From the NCBI RefSeq assembly GCF_046250175.1, contig NZ_CP176468.1: a stretch of DNA of 64,000 nucleotides; one strand, 5' to 3'. This stretch comes from Psychromonas sp030397575. GTDB lineage: Bacteria; Pseudomonadota; Gammaproteobacteria; Enterobacterales; Psychromonadaceae. The translations under genes and the position numbers were made by a program. Below, in pieces: positions 1 to 10,647 of the stretch; position 1 is the stretch's first letter, and each line of letters opens with the position of its first letter. The notes under the pieces were generated by a model. It saw nothing but the letters and a program-made list of their open reading frames with translations, was not told the origin of the DNA and did no database searches.

Positions 1-633
1 AATGACATACTATTCCTTGAAGTTAAACTGTAAAACACTGGTACTTAGCAATAATGGAGAAGCATTTAAACACGCATTAAAATACTGCCTCGCTCATCAA
101 ATAGACTGCTCATAAGCATGTCATTGCATGTTTATTATCTGAATAAATTAAGGCTCAAAAATCGCTTCATGGCGATCTCGCTTGAATTCATTCTATGCTC
201 GATTCACTGATAAATTAAAGCTCTTTTTATACTGTCTAATAAATAAATTATTTAGTTATTTAAAAAAAGAGCGATTTTTTGAATATTTTTTGCAATTTAA
301 ATCGCTACTAACTACTTAAATGCTCATCAAAATGACTTAATTGACTCTTTTATTGCTTACAATTTAAGTACTTAATTATTTATTTTTTTAATATTAAGTT
401 GTTTTTAATCAGTTGCTTATTGATTTTTTTCCGTTTTTTTTAGTTCTTTAATATCTGGTTTTTTTTAACCAAACATGAATAACTTATCATTTATAGTATA
501 TTTATTCATGTTTATTGAATAAATAGTCACTTTGATTTAAAATATCGCTTTCGGCCAAAGGTAGTGATTACTTTTGTGCCTTTTGCATTTATTTATTATC
601 TCTTAAGTCAGTAATGAAACAGGAATTTTCTTT
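1..633. other. AT-rich region upstream of argC, no gene seen
   Basis: I see no convincing coding region here. The stretch is very AT-rich with many T-runs. In many gammaproteobacteria argE is divergent from argCBH at this place, but no argE reading frame is visible on the minus strand. The region holds the ArgR operators listed separately, and a ribosome binding site (AGGAA at about 620-624) serving argC. Confidence 0.6.
474..531. promoter_or_regulatory. Tandem ARG boxes (ArgR operator) before argC
   Basis: Three adjacent 18-bp stretches resemble the ArgR consensus (TGAAT, four A/T bases, ATTCA). Box 1 at about 474-491 has TGAAT then AACT then TATCA. Box 2 at about 495-512 has a perfect right half ATTCA. 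Box 3 at about 514-531 has TGAAT then AAAT then AGTCA. Boxes 1 and 2 are 3 bp apart, the usual spacing of ARG box pairs. ArgR bound with arginine would repress the arg operon from here. The assignment is from pattern only. Confidence 0.65.
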
Positions 634-1644
634 ATGTTAAAAGCAATCGTGGTTGGAGCAAGTGGTTATACTGGTGCTGAATTAGCGCAGTTTTTAACTC
701 GTCATCCAAGTATTGAGTTATCAGGACTATATGTTTCAGAAGGTAGCTTGGATAAAGACAAAAAGATCTCTGAGTTATATGGCAATTTACGTGGTTGTGT
801 TGATTTACCATTACAACCACTGGGTGTAAGTGGCATTAAAGCGGCTTGCGAAAATATTGATATTGTTATACTGGCTACTGCGCATGAAGTCAGCCACGAC
901 TTAGCGCCTCTTTTTTTAGCTGAAAATACCGTTGTATTTGATCTATCTGGTGCTTTTCGAGTGCAATCAACAGGCTTTTACGAAAAATACTATGGTTTCA
1001 CACACCAATATCCTGAATTATTAGAAAAAGCGGTTTATGGTTTAGCTGAATGGAATGCCGAGCAAGTTAAAACAACTGACTTAATCGCTGTACCAGGCTG
1101 TTACACGACAGCTTCGTTAACGGCGCTTAAGCCTTTATTTGAAGCTGGCTTAATTAAACAAGGTATCAAGCCAACTATTAATGCAACCAGTGGTGTAAGT
1201 GGTGCTGGACGTAAAGCGAGTGTAGTAAGTAGTTTCTGTGAAGTTAGTTTGCAACCATACGGCGTGTTTACACATCGCCATAAACCTGAAATTGATCAAC
1301 ATTTAGGGACTAGTGTCGTCTTTACGCCGCACCTTGGTAGTTTTAAACGTGGTATTTTAGCGAGTATCAATGTTGTGTTAAATGAAGGTGTTACTGTAGA
1401 GCAAGTGAGTCAAGCTTACCAAAGTGCCTATGCAGATAAGCCAATTGTACGCTTAATGGAAGGGACATTACCTGCACTTAAAAACGTAGTAGGGACACCA
1501 TTCTGTGATTTAGGTTGGGCGGTTGATGGCGAAGACTTAGTAGTATTTAGTGCAATTGACAACTTATTAAAAGGTGCTTCTTCGCAAGCGATGCAATGTA
1601 TTAACCTGCGTTTTGGCTTTAATATTACGACTTCAATTTTATAA
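634..1644 (+). CDS. argC: N-acetyl-gamma-glutamyl-phosphate reductase
   Basis: ArgC reduces N-acetylglutamyl-5-phosphate to the semialdehyde with NADPH, the third step of arginine synthesis in the cytoplasm. The 336-residue length fits the family. The N-terminus carries the Rossmann motif GASGYTGAEL (about residues 8-17), and VPGCYTTAS (near residue 155) contains the catalytic cysteine. The ATG at 634 follows AGGAA at a good distance. It is the first gene of an argC-B-F-G-H cluster with short intergenic gaps and lies behind tandem ARG boxes, so arginine repression through ArgR is expected. Confidence 0.97.
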   Translation: MLKAIVVGASGYTGAELAQFLTRHPSIELSGLYVSEGSLDKDKKISELYGNLRGCVDLPLQPLGVSGIKAACENIDIVILATAHEVSHDLAPLFLAENTVVFDLSGAFRVQSTGFYEKYYGFTHQYPELLEKAVYGLAEWNAEQVKTTDLIAVPGCYTTASLTALKPLFEAGLIKQGIKPTINATSGVSGAGRKASVVSSFCEVSLQPYGVFTHRHKPEIDQHLGTSVVFTPHLGSFKRGILASINVVLNEGVTVEQVSQAYQSAYADKPIVRLMEGTLPALKNVVGTPFCDLGWAVDGEDLVVFSAIDNLLKGASSQAMQCINLRFGFNITTSIL

Positions 1645-1655
1645 GGCGGTTAGTG

Positions 1656-2438
1656 ATGACACAACAACAAAAACCGTTACTTATTAAGCTAGGCGGAGCA
1701 GTATTAGAAAACAACCAAGCATTAACGAATCTTTTTTCTGCGTTAACTGCTTATTTAGCAATACAACAACGTCCATTATTATTGGTGCATGGCGGCGGTA
1801 TTATTGTTGAAGATGTACTTAATAAAATGAACATCAAAAGTGAAAAGAAGAATGGTTTGCGTATTACACCATTCGATCAAATTCCTTATGTTGCAGGTGC
1901 ATTAGCGGGTACATCAAATAAACTATTAATGGCAAAAGCATTACAAGCAGGTTTGTCTGCGGTTGGTTTATCATTAGCTGATGGTTTTAGCTGTTCAGTG
2001 AAACAGATGGATCCAGACTTAGGGGCTGTGGGGGTTTGTAGCCCAAATAACCCAGCGTTAATTAATAGCCTATTAGCAGGTGATTTTTTACCTGTTATTT
2101 CGTCAATTGCAATTGGTGAAGATGGTAATTTATACAATGTAAATGCAGACCAAGCTGCTATTGCTATTTGTGAGCTGGTGGGGGCTGAATTAGTCTTTTT
2201 ATCAGACGTAGATGGCGTATGGGATGCTAATAAACAAGTGATCTCTGAATTAAATACTCAACTGGCAGATAAATTAATTGCTGAAGATGTGATTCAAGAT
2301 GGCATGGCGGTGAAAGTCAAAGCTGCATTACAAGCTGCCGATGAGCTAGGTTATGTGATGCTAGCAAGTTGGAAGAACCCAGAAAATTTAGTCTCATTGC
2401 TAGCAGGTAAAGCAGTGGGTACAAAAGTAATTAAATAA
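1656..2438 (+). CDS. argB: Acetylglutamate kinase
   Basis: ArgB phosphorylates N-acetylglutamate with ATP, the second step of the pathway. The protein has the amino-acid-kinase start LLIKLGGAVLEN, the glycine loop VHGGG (about residue 45) and the late motif LSDVDGVWD. At 260 residues it matches the short, arginine-insensitive enterobacterial type; feedback control would then fall on the NAGS domain fused to ArgH downstream. I prefer the ATG at 1656 to the GTG at 1653, since AAGGCGG at 1643-1649 gives good spacing. It follows argC after 11 bp and is co-transcribed with it. Confidence 0.96.
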   Translation: MTQQQKPLLIKLGGAVLENNQALTNLFSALTAYLAIQQRPLLLVHGGGIIVEDVLNKMNIKSEKKNGLRITPFDQIPYVAGALAGTSNKLLMAKALQAGLSAVGLSLADGFSCSVKQMDPDLGAVGVCSPNNPALINSLLAGDFLPVISSIAIGEDGNLYNVNADQAAIAICELVGAELVFLSDVDGVWDANKQVISELNTQLADKLIAEDVIQDGMAVKVKAALQAADELGYVMLASWKNPENLVSLLAGKAVGTKVIK

Positions 2439-2452
2439 AGTAGAGATTAATC

Positions 2453-3367
2453 ATGGATAATTTATTAACCGGAATGGAAATGACTCAGCAACAGGCGTTG
2501 GATCTGATTGCATTGGGTAAAGATTTAAAAGCAAACCCAAGTAAATATGCACAATCTCTTGCAGGTAAGAGTGTTGTAACTTTATTTGAAAAACAATCAC
2601 TACGTACACGTGTTACGTTTGATATCGGTGTTAATAAACTAGGCGGCCATGCTGTTTATTTAGATCAAACTAATGGTGCAATGGGGAGCCGTGAAGACGT
2701 TAAAGACTTTGCTGCAAATATCTCTCGTTGGGCTGATTGTATTGTGGCACGAGTATTTGACCATAATACATTGCTAGAAATGGAAGAGTTTGCATCAGTA
2801 CCTGTGATTAATTCACTTTGTGATTTATACCACCCATGTCAAGGGATGGCAGACTTTTTAACTATTTCGCAAAACTATGATGATTTAAGTCAGGTTAAAT
2901 TAGCGTATATTGGCGATGGTAACAATGTTACTCATTCTTTATTCATTGCAGGTGCCATTTTAGGTGCAACCGTGACTGCGGTTTGCCCTCTTGGTCATAG
3001 TCCTGATGCACAAATTATGAAAAAAGCAGAAGAGATTGCTAAACAAACTGGTGCGACTATTTCTGTGACTAATAATATCGATGATATTCAAGGTTACGAT
3101 GTGGTTTACGGTGATACTTGGCTATCAATGGGTGATGACACACCATTAGAACAAATTAAAGCTAAATTTATGCCTTATCAGATCAATCAAGCTTTGCTTG
3201 ACCACACTGGTATTAAGCATGTTTTACACTGTCAACCTGCACATCGTGGTTTAGATATCACTTCAGATGTAATGGACGGCCCAGCTTCATTGATTTTTGA
3301 TCAAGCTGAAAATAGAATGCATATTCAAAACGCAATTATGCTTACCCTAATTAATAAACAGAAATAA
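2453..3367 (+). CDS. argF: Ornithine carbamoyltransferase
   Basis: The enzyme joins carbamoyl phosphate to ornithine to give citrulline. The carbamoyl-phosphate site reads SLRTRVTF (about residue 49), a variant of the usual STRTR motif. HPCQGMADF (about residue 125) and LHCQPAHRG near the C-terminus (about residue 259) are the family signatures for phosphate and ornithine binding. The 304-residue length is close to the family norm of 300-335. It starts 14 bp after argB with a GAGA ribosome site. The type with SLRTR, rather than the E. coli ArgF/ArgI sequence, is common in marine gammaproteobacteria. Confidence 0.95.
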   Translation: MDNLLTGMEMTQQQALDLIALGKDLKANPSKYAQSLAGKSVVTLFEKQSLRTRVTFDIGVNKLGGHAVYLDQTNGAMGSREDVKDFAANISRWADCIVARVFDHNTLLEMEEFASVPVINSLCDLYHPCQGMADFLTISQNYDDLSQVKLAYIGDGNNVTHSLFIAGAILGATVTAVCPLGHSPDAQIMKKAEEIAKQTGATISVTNNIDDIQGYDVVYGDTWLSMGDDTPLEQIKAKFMPYQINQALLDHTGIKHVLHCQPAHRGLDITSDVMDGPASLIFDQAENRMHIQNAIMLTLINKQK

Positions 3368-3387
3368 TTGAGAAAGGAAAACAATTA

Positions 3388-4596
3388 ATGAGCCAGGTTA
3401 AAAAAGTAGTTCTCGCTTATTCAGGCGGCTTAGATACATCAGCGATCATTCCATGGTTAAAAGAAACGTATGATGATTGTGAAATTGTTGCGTTTTGTGC
3501 CGATGTTGGCCAAGGTGAAGAAGAGTTAGTAGGTTTGCATGAGAAAGCAATCGCTTCAGGTGCATCTGAATGTCATATCGTTGATCTAAAGGAAGAGTTT
3601 GTTAAAGACTATATCTACCCAACGATCGCATCTGGCGCAGTATACGAAGGTACTTATTTACTAGGTACATCAATGGCGCGTCCAATCATTGCTAAAGCAC
3701 AAGTTGAAGTTGCATTAAAAGTAGGTGCTGACGCAGTTTGTCATGGTTGTACTGGTAAAGGCAATGACCAAATCCGTTTCGAAAGCTGTTTCGCTGCTTT
3801 AGCACCAGAGCTAAAAGTAATTGCACCATGGCGTGAGTGGGATATGGTATCTCGTGAAGACCTACTGGATTATCTTGCAGAGCGTGATATTAAAACAACT
3901 GCTTCTGCGACTAAAATCTATAGCCGTGATGCAAACGCATGGCACATCTCTCATGAAGGTGGAGAGTTAGAAGACCCATACAACGAGCCAAGTAAAGGTG
4001 TTTGGACATTAACAGTGGATCCACTTGATGCGCCAAATGAGCCAGAATACGTAACATTAAAAGTTGAAAATGCACGTGTAACTGCTGTTGATGGTGTTGA
4101 GCTATCTCCATATGACGCACTAATGTTATTAAACGAAAAAGCAGCAGCACACGGTGTTGGTCGTATTGATATTACAGAAAACCGTACTGTCGGTATGAAG
4201 TCTCGTGGTTGTTATGAAACACCGGGAGGTACTGTTATGGTAACTGCACTTCGTGGTATCGATGAATTAGTACATGATAAACCATCTCGTCGCTGGCGTG
4301 ACCAAGTGGGCCAAGAGTTTGCTCACTTAGTATATGACGGTCGTTGGTTCACTCCATTATGTGGCTCTTTATTAGCAGCGTCTGAATCATTAGCAAAAGA
4401 TGCTAATGGTGAAGTGGTTGTTCGTTTATACAAAGGGCAAGCAGTTGCGGTTAAGAAGAAATCACCAAACAGCTTATACTCTGAAGAGTTTGCTACGTTT
4501 GGTGACGATAATGTTTATGACCAAAAACATGCTGAAGGTTTCATCCGTTTATATTCACTGTCTAGCCGTATTCGTAAGCTAAACAGTAACAAATAA
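3388..4596 (+). CDS. argG: Argininosuccinate synthase
   Basis: ArgG condenses citrulline with aspartate using ATP. The N-terminal PP-loop AYSGGLDTS (residues 9-17) binds ATP. The motifs GCTGKGNDQIRFE (about residue 115) and TVGMKSRGCYETPGG (about residue 265) are typical of the 400-residue class. Length is 402 residues. The start follows GAAAGGAAAA, a strong ribosome site. It is the fourth gene of the arg cluster and is followed by a stem-loop before argH. Confidence 0.97.
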   Translation: MSQVKKVVLAYSGGLDTSAIIPWLKETYDDCEIVAFCADVGQGEEELVGLHEKAIASGASECHIVDLKEEFVKDYIYPTIASGAVYEGTYLLGTSMARPIIAKAQVEVALKVGADAVCHGCTGKGNDQIRFESCFAALAPELKVIAPWREWDMVSREDLLDYLAERDIKTTASATKIYSRDANAWHISHEGGELEDPYNEPSKGVWTLTVDPLDAPNEPEYVTLKVENARVTAVDGVELSPYDALMLLNEKAAAHGVGRIDITENRTVGMKSRGCYETPGGTVMVTALRGIDELVHDKPSRRWRDQVGQEFAHLVYDGRWFTPLCGSLLAASESLAKDANGEVVVRLYKGQAVAVKKKSPNSLYSEEFATFGDDNVYDQKHAEGFIRLYSLSSRIRKLNSNK

Positions 4597-4611
4597 ACAA
4601 AATATGTTATA

Positions 4612-4644
4612 AAATTCCTGCCTCGATTTTCGGGGCAGGAATTT
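4612..4644 (+). terminator. Stem-loop between argG and argH
   Basis: An 11-bp inverted repeat (AAATTCCTGCC against GGCAGGAATTT) encloses a 10-base loop. The stem is strong but the T tract after it is interrupted (ATTTCTATTT), so it may only attenuate transcription into argH or protect the mRNA 3' end. Confidence 0.6.
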
Positions 4645-4750
4645 CTATTTATAAGCGCTTTTAAAAAGAGCCTTTATAAATAGCATTGTAATATTACCAA
4701 TCCCTTAATTAATGGATTTGGTTCACTACCAAGTCAGAATGGAGTAACAA

Positions 4751-6631
4751 ATGGCACTATGGGGCGGACGTTTCAGTCAAGCGGCAGACACAAAGTTTAA
4801 ATTATTTAATGATTCATTAAAATTCGATTACCGTCTTGCTGAACAAGATATTATAGGTTCTATTGCCTGGTCTAATGCCTTGTTATCAGTTGATGTATTA
4901 ACTGTTGAAGAGCAAAAAAGTATTGAAGTTAGTTTGAACGAACTGTTGGAGTCAGTACAAACTAATCCTGAACAGGTATTACAGTCAGATGCAGAAGACA
5001 TCCACTCTTGGGTAGAAGGTCAATTAATCAATAAAGTAGGCGACTTAGGTAAAAAGCTACATACAGGCCGTAGCCGTAATGACCAAGTTGCAACCGATTT
5101 AAAACTTTGGTGTAAAAAAACGGCTAAAGAGTTAATTGCTCACTTAGAACAACTTGAAGCAAAACTAATCGAATTAGCGCGTATTCATCAAGGTGTTATA
5201 TTACCGGGTTATACCCATCTTCAACGTGCACAACCTGTTACATTTTCTCACTGGTGTTTAGCTTACCTTGAAATGTTAGAGCGTGATCATAGCCGTTTAG
5301 AAGGTTGTGTTGAGCGTATGGATACTTGTCCATTAGGTAGTGGTGCTCTAGCGGGTACTGCTTATGCGATGGATCGTACTGCACTAGCTCACTCACTAGG
5401 CTTTGAAAGAGCAACGCGTAATAGTTTAGATTCAGTGTCAGATCGTGACCATGTTGTTGAACTAATGAGTTGTGCAACATTATCTATGGTGCATTTATCA
5501 CGTATGGCTGAAGATTTAATCTTCTATAACAGTGGTGAGTCTGCCTTTATTGAAATGTCTGACTTAGTCACTTCTGGCTCATCATTAATGCCTCAGAAGA
5601 AAAACCCAGATGCAATGGAGTTAATCCGTGGTAAATCAGGTCGTGTATTTGGTTCATTAGCTGGTATGTTAATGACATTAAAAGCACTGCCTTTGGCTTA
5701 CAACAAAGACATGCAAGAAGATAAAGAAGGCTTATTTGATGCGCTCGATACATGGGGCGACTGTTTAGAAATGGCATCAATGGCCTTAACAGACCTTAAA
5801 GTAAATGAAGAACGTACCAAAGAAGCAGCACAGGGCGGTTACTCTAATGCCACCGAGCTTGCTGATTATCTAGTTGCAAAAGGTATTCCTTTCCGTGAAG
5901 CACACCATATTGTAGGTGTAGCAGTTGTTGCTGCCATTGAAAAAGGTGTCCCGTTAGAAGATCTTACTGTGGCTGAATTTAAACAATTCTCTGATGTAAT
6001 TGAAGAAGATGTGTATCCAACATTAACATTAGAAGCAACATTAGCGGCACGTGTAGCATTAGGCGGTGTATCGCCTACACAAATTGAACATGCATTAACT
6101 GAAGCTGAGAAACGTTTAGCGGAACGTGATAGTTCAAGTGTAGTGATTAGACCTGCTTGTATCGATGATGTTGAGCGTATCGAGCAAATGGTTAATCATT
6201 GGGCTGAAAAAGGTGAGAATCTACCAAGAGATAATGCAGACCTTACCCATTCAGTAGATGAATTTGTTGTTACAGAATTGGACGGGAAAGTTACTGGTTG
6301 TGGTTCAGTACATGTATATGACACCGGATTAGCTGAAATTCGTTCATTAGGTATCGAACCTGGTTACGAAGGTCGTGGTCAAGGTAGTGCTATTGTTAAT
6401 CTACTAGTGAAACGTTCTGAAAAACTAGAAATTAAACGCCTATTTGCACTGACTCGTATGCCTGATTTCTACATGAAACAAGGATTTAGTCCGGCAAGTA
6501 AAAAAACAATGCCTGAAAAAGTATTAAAAGATTGTGCAATGTTTGTGAGTGAGCATGCTAATGATGAAAAAGCATTAGAGTTAAACTACAAAACAAGCAT
6601 GTTGCTACAAAAAGAGATGAGCAAAAGCTAA
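4751..6631 (+). CDS. argH: Fused argininosuccinate lyase / N-acetylglutamate synthase
   Basis: A two-domain enzyme covering the last and first steps of arginine synthesis. Residues 1 to about 458 are argininosuccinate lyase: MALWGGRF start, HTGRSRNDQVATDL near residue 100, and the signature GSSLMPQKKNPD near residue 275. Residues about 466-626 are a GNAT acetyltransferase with the acetyl-CoA loop GYEGRGQGSAIV near residue 541, the short N-acetylglutamate synthase fused to ArgH and known as argH(A) in Vibrio, Moritella and relatives. There is no amino-acid-kinase domain as in E. coli ArgA. At 626 residues it agrees with known fusions. A GGAG ribosome site precedes the ATG. Confidence 0.96.
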   Translation: MALWGGRFSQAADTKFKLFNDSLKFDYRLAEQDIIGSIAWSNALLSVDVLTVEEQKSIEVSLNELLESVQTNPEQVLQSDAEDIHSWVEGQLINKVGDLGKKLHTGRSRNDQVATDLKLWCKKTAKELIAHLEQLEAKLIELARIHQGVILPGYTHLQRAQPVTFSHWCLAYLEMLERDHSRLEGCVERMDTCPLGSGALAGTAYAMDRTALAHSLGFERATRNSLDSVSDRDHVVELMSCATLSMVHLSRMAEDLIFYNSGESAFIEMSDLVTSGSSLMPQKKNPDAMELIRGKSGRVFGSLAGMLMTLKALPLAYNKDMQEDKEGLFDALDTWGDCLEMASMALTDLKVNEERTKEAAQGGYSNATELADYLVAKGIPFREAHHIVGVAVVAAIEKGVPLEDLTVAEFKQFSDVIEEDVYPTLTLEATLAARVALGGVSPTQIEHALTEAEKRLAERDSSSVVIRPACIDDVERIEQMVNHWAEKGENLPRDNADLTHSVDEFVVTELDGKVTGCGSVHVYDTGLAEIRSLGIEPGYEGRGQGSAIVNLLVKRSEKLEIKRLFALTRMPDFYMKQGFSPASKKTMPEKVLKDCAMFVSEHANDEKALELNYKTSMLLQKEMSKS

Positions 6632-6678
6632 GAACTCTACTTTATATAAGCAATAGTCAGTTTAATCTTAAGAAAACT

Positions 6679-6714
6679 AAAGAGTGCAGCCATTAATGAC
6701 TGCACTCTTTTTTT
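6679..6714. terminator. Terminator after argH, probably bidirectional
   Basis: The inverted repeat AAAGAGTGCA and TGCACTCTTT flanks a short loop and is followed by a T run. It lies between the convergent argH and the dioxygenase gene, and the A-rich left arm lets it also work for the minus strand. Confidence 0.85.
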
Positions 6715-6724
6715 ATACTGGTTT

Positions 6725-7516
6725 CTACCCTTGGTTTAATACCACATCAGGAAAGTGCTGACGTAATATTTTATTTTGGAACGGGTCGTTAAAACGACAG
6801 TTAATGATAATAATAAAACGCTCAAAAGGTTGGCTATTATTAAGTGGTTGTACTGATGAAACACTGTGGAATATTTGGTTATCGCGTATATGCATAACCT
6901 CACCTGGCTTTAATGTTGTGTGAGTGATCTGTTTTTGTCCTGCTTTGTCATGATATAAAGTATTAAACCCTCCGGTTACATTCTCTCTACTTAATACCAA
7001 TATACTCAAAAACTGGCTACCATCTTGATGTATACCTTGTCCCTGAAGTGGATCTAAAGCTTGATCGCCTTTGACTCCGTTAATTTGCATTAAGATAGGC
7101 TCTTTCGGATTAATACCCCATAAATCAGCCCAAGCTTTGATAAAATCTTGTACATCTTCACGTTGTAAAAAATCTGTTTTTAAAGCAGGATAATATCGTA
7201 ACTTGTTAGCCATTGTATCTGCATCATTATATTGCCCTCCCTGCGCCATTGGACAATTATCCAAAGTATTCACTTCTCCGGTTTCATCCAAGTATAACCA
7301 TGACATTCTTTTCCAACGTGCATCTACATAAGTGTCTCTCGGTAGATCATGTAGGTAAGTTTGCCATTCAGGTAAGTTAATGTGCTGGCTAATATCAGTT
7401 TGACTCCAATCTCCTTGAGAAAGATCTTGCTCGGTTTGAAACCCCCAATAAGGCGTATAAGGGGTAGACGGTGATTTAACTAACGAGCTAATGTGCTCTA
7501 AGTGTGTATTTATCAT
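6725..7516 (-). CDS. 2OG-Fe dioxygenase family protein
   Basis: This looks like a 2-oxoglutarate- and Fe(II)-dependent dioxygenase of the small family that includes free L-amino-acid hydroxylases such as the Bacillus isoleucine dioxygenase. The iron ligands are visible as the HxD motif in GIHQDGSQFL and the distal His in IFHSVSSV, with Arg in FERFIIIINCR likely holding 2-oxoglutarate. I chose the ATG at 7516 (263 residues) because GGAA lies six bases before it; a longer frame to 7591 lacks such a site. No signal peptide. The substrate cannot be read from the sequence, and the convergent arg operon does not tell. Confidence 0.75.
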   Translation of the reverse strand: MINTHLEHISSLVKSPSTPYTPYWGFQTEQDLSQGDWSQTDISQHINLPEWQTYLHDLPRDTYVDARWKRMSWLYLDETGEVNTLDNCPMAQGGQYNDADTMANKLRYYPALKTDFLQREDVQDFIKAWADLWGINPKEPILMQINGVKGDQALDPLQGQGIHQDGSQFLSILVLSRENVTGGFNTLYHDKAGQKQITHTTLKPGEVMHIRDNQIFHSVSSVQPLNNSQPFERFIIIINCRFNDPFQNKILRQHFPDVVLNQG

Positions 7517-7860
7517 GTTTGATTCCATTTTATGTACGAATAAGCGGAATTGCTTATTCTCAGTAGCAACGTTGGATTGAGTAAAAATCAACGAGGCGAG
7601 TTTTTATTACATAAAATGGTCATAAAAAGAATGGTAAGAGGAGTGATTATAGAAATAATAATCATTTAAAAAGAGAGGCTTATGCTTTTAAATAATAAGG
7701 CATGTCATTTGTTTAATAGGTAGATGTGCAACAAGTAAATAGAATAAGAGCAATACAGGAGTACTTAGCTGGAGGGTAATAGTACAAATACACATTGATT
7801 AAATACTATTACCTATAAAAACTAGTTAAGCGAGTATCTATAGACAAGATAAGAAGTGAG
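7517..7860. other. Intergenic region, nothing clear
   Basis: AT-rich spacer between two minus-strand genes. It should contain the promoter of the dioxygenase gene at its left side. I see no gene, clear operator or terminator. Confidence 0.4.
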
Positions 7861-8403
7861 TTAAAGGCTTCCTTCAAGATACTCATTTTTTAAATTAACA
7901 TAATGGCTTGCTGAACGTTTCAAAAAAGCCATTTCTGCTTCAGTAAGTTGTCGAGCAGCTTTAGCTGGTGAGCCTATATAAAGAAAACCAGATTGTAATA
8001 ACTTATTAGGTGGCACTAATGCCCCAGCACCAATGATCACATCATCTTCAATATTGGCATTATCTAAAATAATCGCACCCATACCGATTAAAACACGGTT
8101 GCCAATAGTACAAGCATGCAACATTGCTTTATGGCCAACAGTAACGTCTTCACCAATAGTTAAAGAGTATCCATCTACAGATGCTTCACCTTTTCTAGCA
8201 ACATGGAGCACAGATCCATCCTGAATATTAGTACGAGCACCAACAGAAATGTTATTTACATCGCCACGTAAAACACACATAGGCCAAATACTGACATCAT
8301 CAGCTAACATTACATCACCAATAATCGAAGAAAATGGATCAATATAAACATTATTTCCAATAGTAGGGTGAATATTTCTATATGGGCGAAGTGTAGGAAA
8401 CAT
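7861..8403 (-). CDS. yrdA: Gamma-carbonic-anhydrase family protein (YrdA-like)
   Basis: A left-handed beta-helix protein of hexapeptide repeats, visible as repeated I/V-G-x-x-x motifs such as IGDVMLADDVSIWP, VGHKAMLHACTIGNRVLIGMGAII and IGAGALVPP. Histidines in LHVARKG, GHKAMLH and around them match the zinc ligands of the gamma carbonic anhydrases. E. coli YrdA and PaaY/CaiE are close family members of similar size (180 residues here). The ATG at 8403 has AAAGGT upstream. Function may be carbonic anhydrase or thioesterase-like; only the fold is certain. Confidence 0.88.
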   Translation of the reverse strand: MFPTLRPYRNIHPTIGNNVYIDPFSSIIGDVMLADDVSIWPMCVLRGDVNNISVGARTNIQDGSVLHVARKGEASVDGYSLTIGEDVTVGHKAMLHACTIGNRVLIGMGAIILDNANIEDDVIIGAGALVPPNKLLQSGFLYIGSPAKAARQLTEAEMAFLKRSASHYVNLKNEYLEGSL

Positions 8404-8452
8404 AAAATACCTTTTGATATAAAGAGTAAAACCTCACTATACGATACAAAAG

Positions 8453-8493
8453 TGTGGATAACAAAAGCAAATTTGTGGATAACTTGTGGTCAA
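8453..8493 (-). promoter_or_regulatory. Two perfect DnaA boxes plus one weak site
   Basis: TGTGGATAA, the complement of the DnaA consensus TTATCCACA, occurs at 8453-8461 and again at 8474-8482, 21 bp apart. A degenerate third copy TGTGGTCAA lies at 8485-8493. All point the same way. They lie about 45 bp before the rrn P1 promoter and just upstream of the yrdA start. DnaA could influence either transcription unit; this is inference. Confidence 0.6.
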
Positions 8494-8535
8494 AGTAGGT
8501 ATAAAAATTAATTGAAAATAATCGCAATAAAACGC

Positions 8536-8563
8536 TTGCCAATGAGATCTTAATCCCTATAAT
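8536..8563 (+). promoter_or_regulatory. rrn promoter P1
   Basis: TTGCCA at 8536-8541 and a perfect TATAAT at 8558-8563 are separated by 16 bp. A GC-rich discriminator (GCGCACCC) follows, as in growth-rate and ppGpp controlled rRNA promoters. Confidence 0.75.
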
Positions 8564-8672
8564 GCGCACCCACAGACACGGGACGGAACGCAAGTTACCC
8601 AGCGAGTTTGAGAACAAAATAAACGCAGTAAACGCTTCGAAGTTCGCTTCGAAATAAAGTTGAAAATTAACG

Positions 8673-8700
8673 TTGACATTGTTCGAAAGGCGCGTAATAT
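8673..8700 (+). promoter_or_regulatory. rrn promoter P2
   Basis: A perfect TTGACA at 8673-8678 and TAATAT at 8695-8700 with 16 bp between them, followed by a GC-rich discriminator (ACGCCGCC). It lies about 225 bp before the mature 16S start. Confidence 0.8.
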
Positions 8701-8721
8701 ACGCCGCCTAGCCGAAAGGCA

Positions 8722-8733
8722 CGCTCTTTAACA
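8722..8733 (+). promoter_or_regulatory. boxA antitermination site in rrn leader
   Basis: CGCTCTTTAACA matches the boxA element bound by NusB/S10 in rRNA leaders. A second copy lies in the 16S-23S spacer. Confidence 0.8.
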
Positions 8734-8923
8734 ATTTAATCAAACAATCTGTGTGAGCACTTATTGTTGATGTGATTTCAAAAAAAATCAAAGTCCTACT
8801 TGTTAGGCAACATCAATAGAAGTGACACACGAATTAATTCATTAATTCAGAATAACATTGTACTTCGGTACATAGTTTTAGTCAGTAATATTGAGTCGCA
8901 ACTTAGGTTGCAAATTAAACTTT

Positions 8924-10467
<1,544 letters not shown>

Positions 10468-10571
10468 CGTAAAGAAACACATCCTTTGTACTTAGGTACA
10501 TTGGCGCAAGTAATAATGAGTGCCCACACAGATTGTTTGATTAGAATGATAAAGCGCAAAAATAGTTCCGG

Positions 10572-10647
10572 GTCCCCATCGTCTAGAGGCCTAGGACACC
10601 GCCCTTTCACGGCGGTAACAGGGGTTCAAATCCCCTTGGGGATACCA
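10572..10647 (+). tRNA. tRNA-Glu (UUC)
   Basis: A full cloverleaf in the 16S-23S spacer. The acceptor arm GTCCCCA pairs with TGGGGAT, the anticodon loop CCTTTCAC carries TTC, the T arm is CAGGGGTTCAAATCCCCTT, and CCA is encoded at 10645-10647. The sequence is close to the E. coli tRNA-Glu that occupies the same place in several rrn operons. Confidence 0.97.

Noticed and set aside
34..633. A possible argE or other gene at the left edge
   Set aside because: Both strands are full of stops and very AT-rich; no ArgE motifs are seen.
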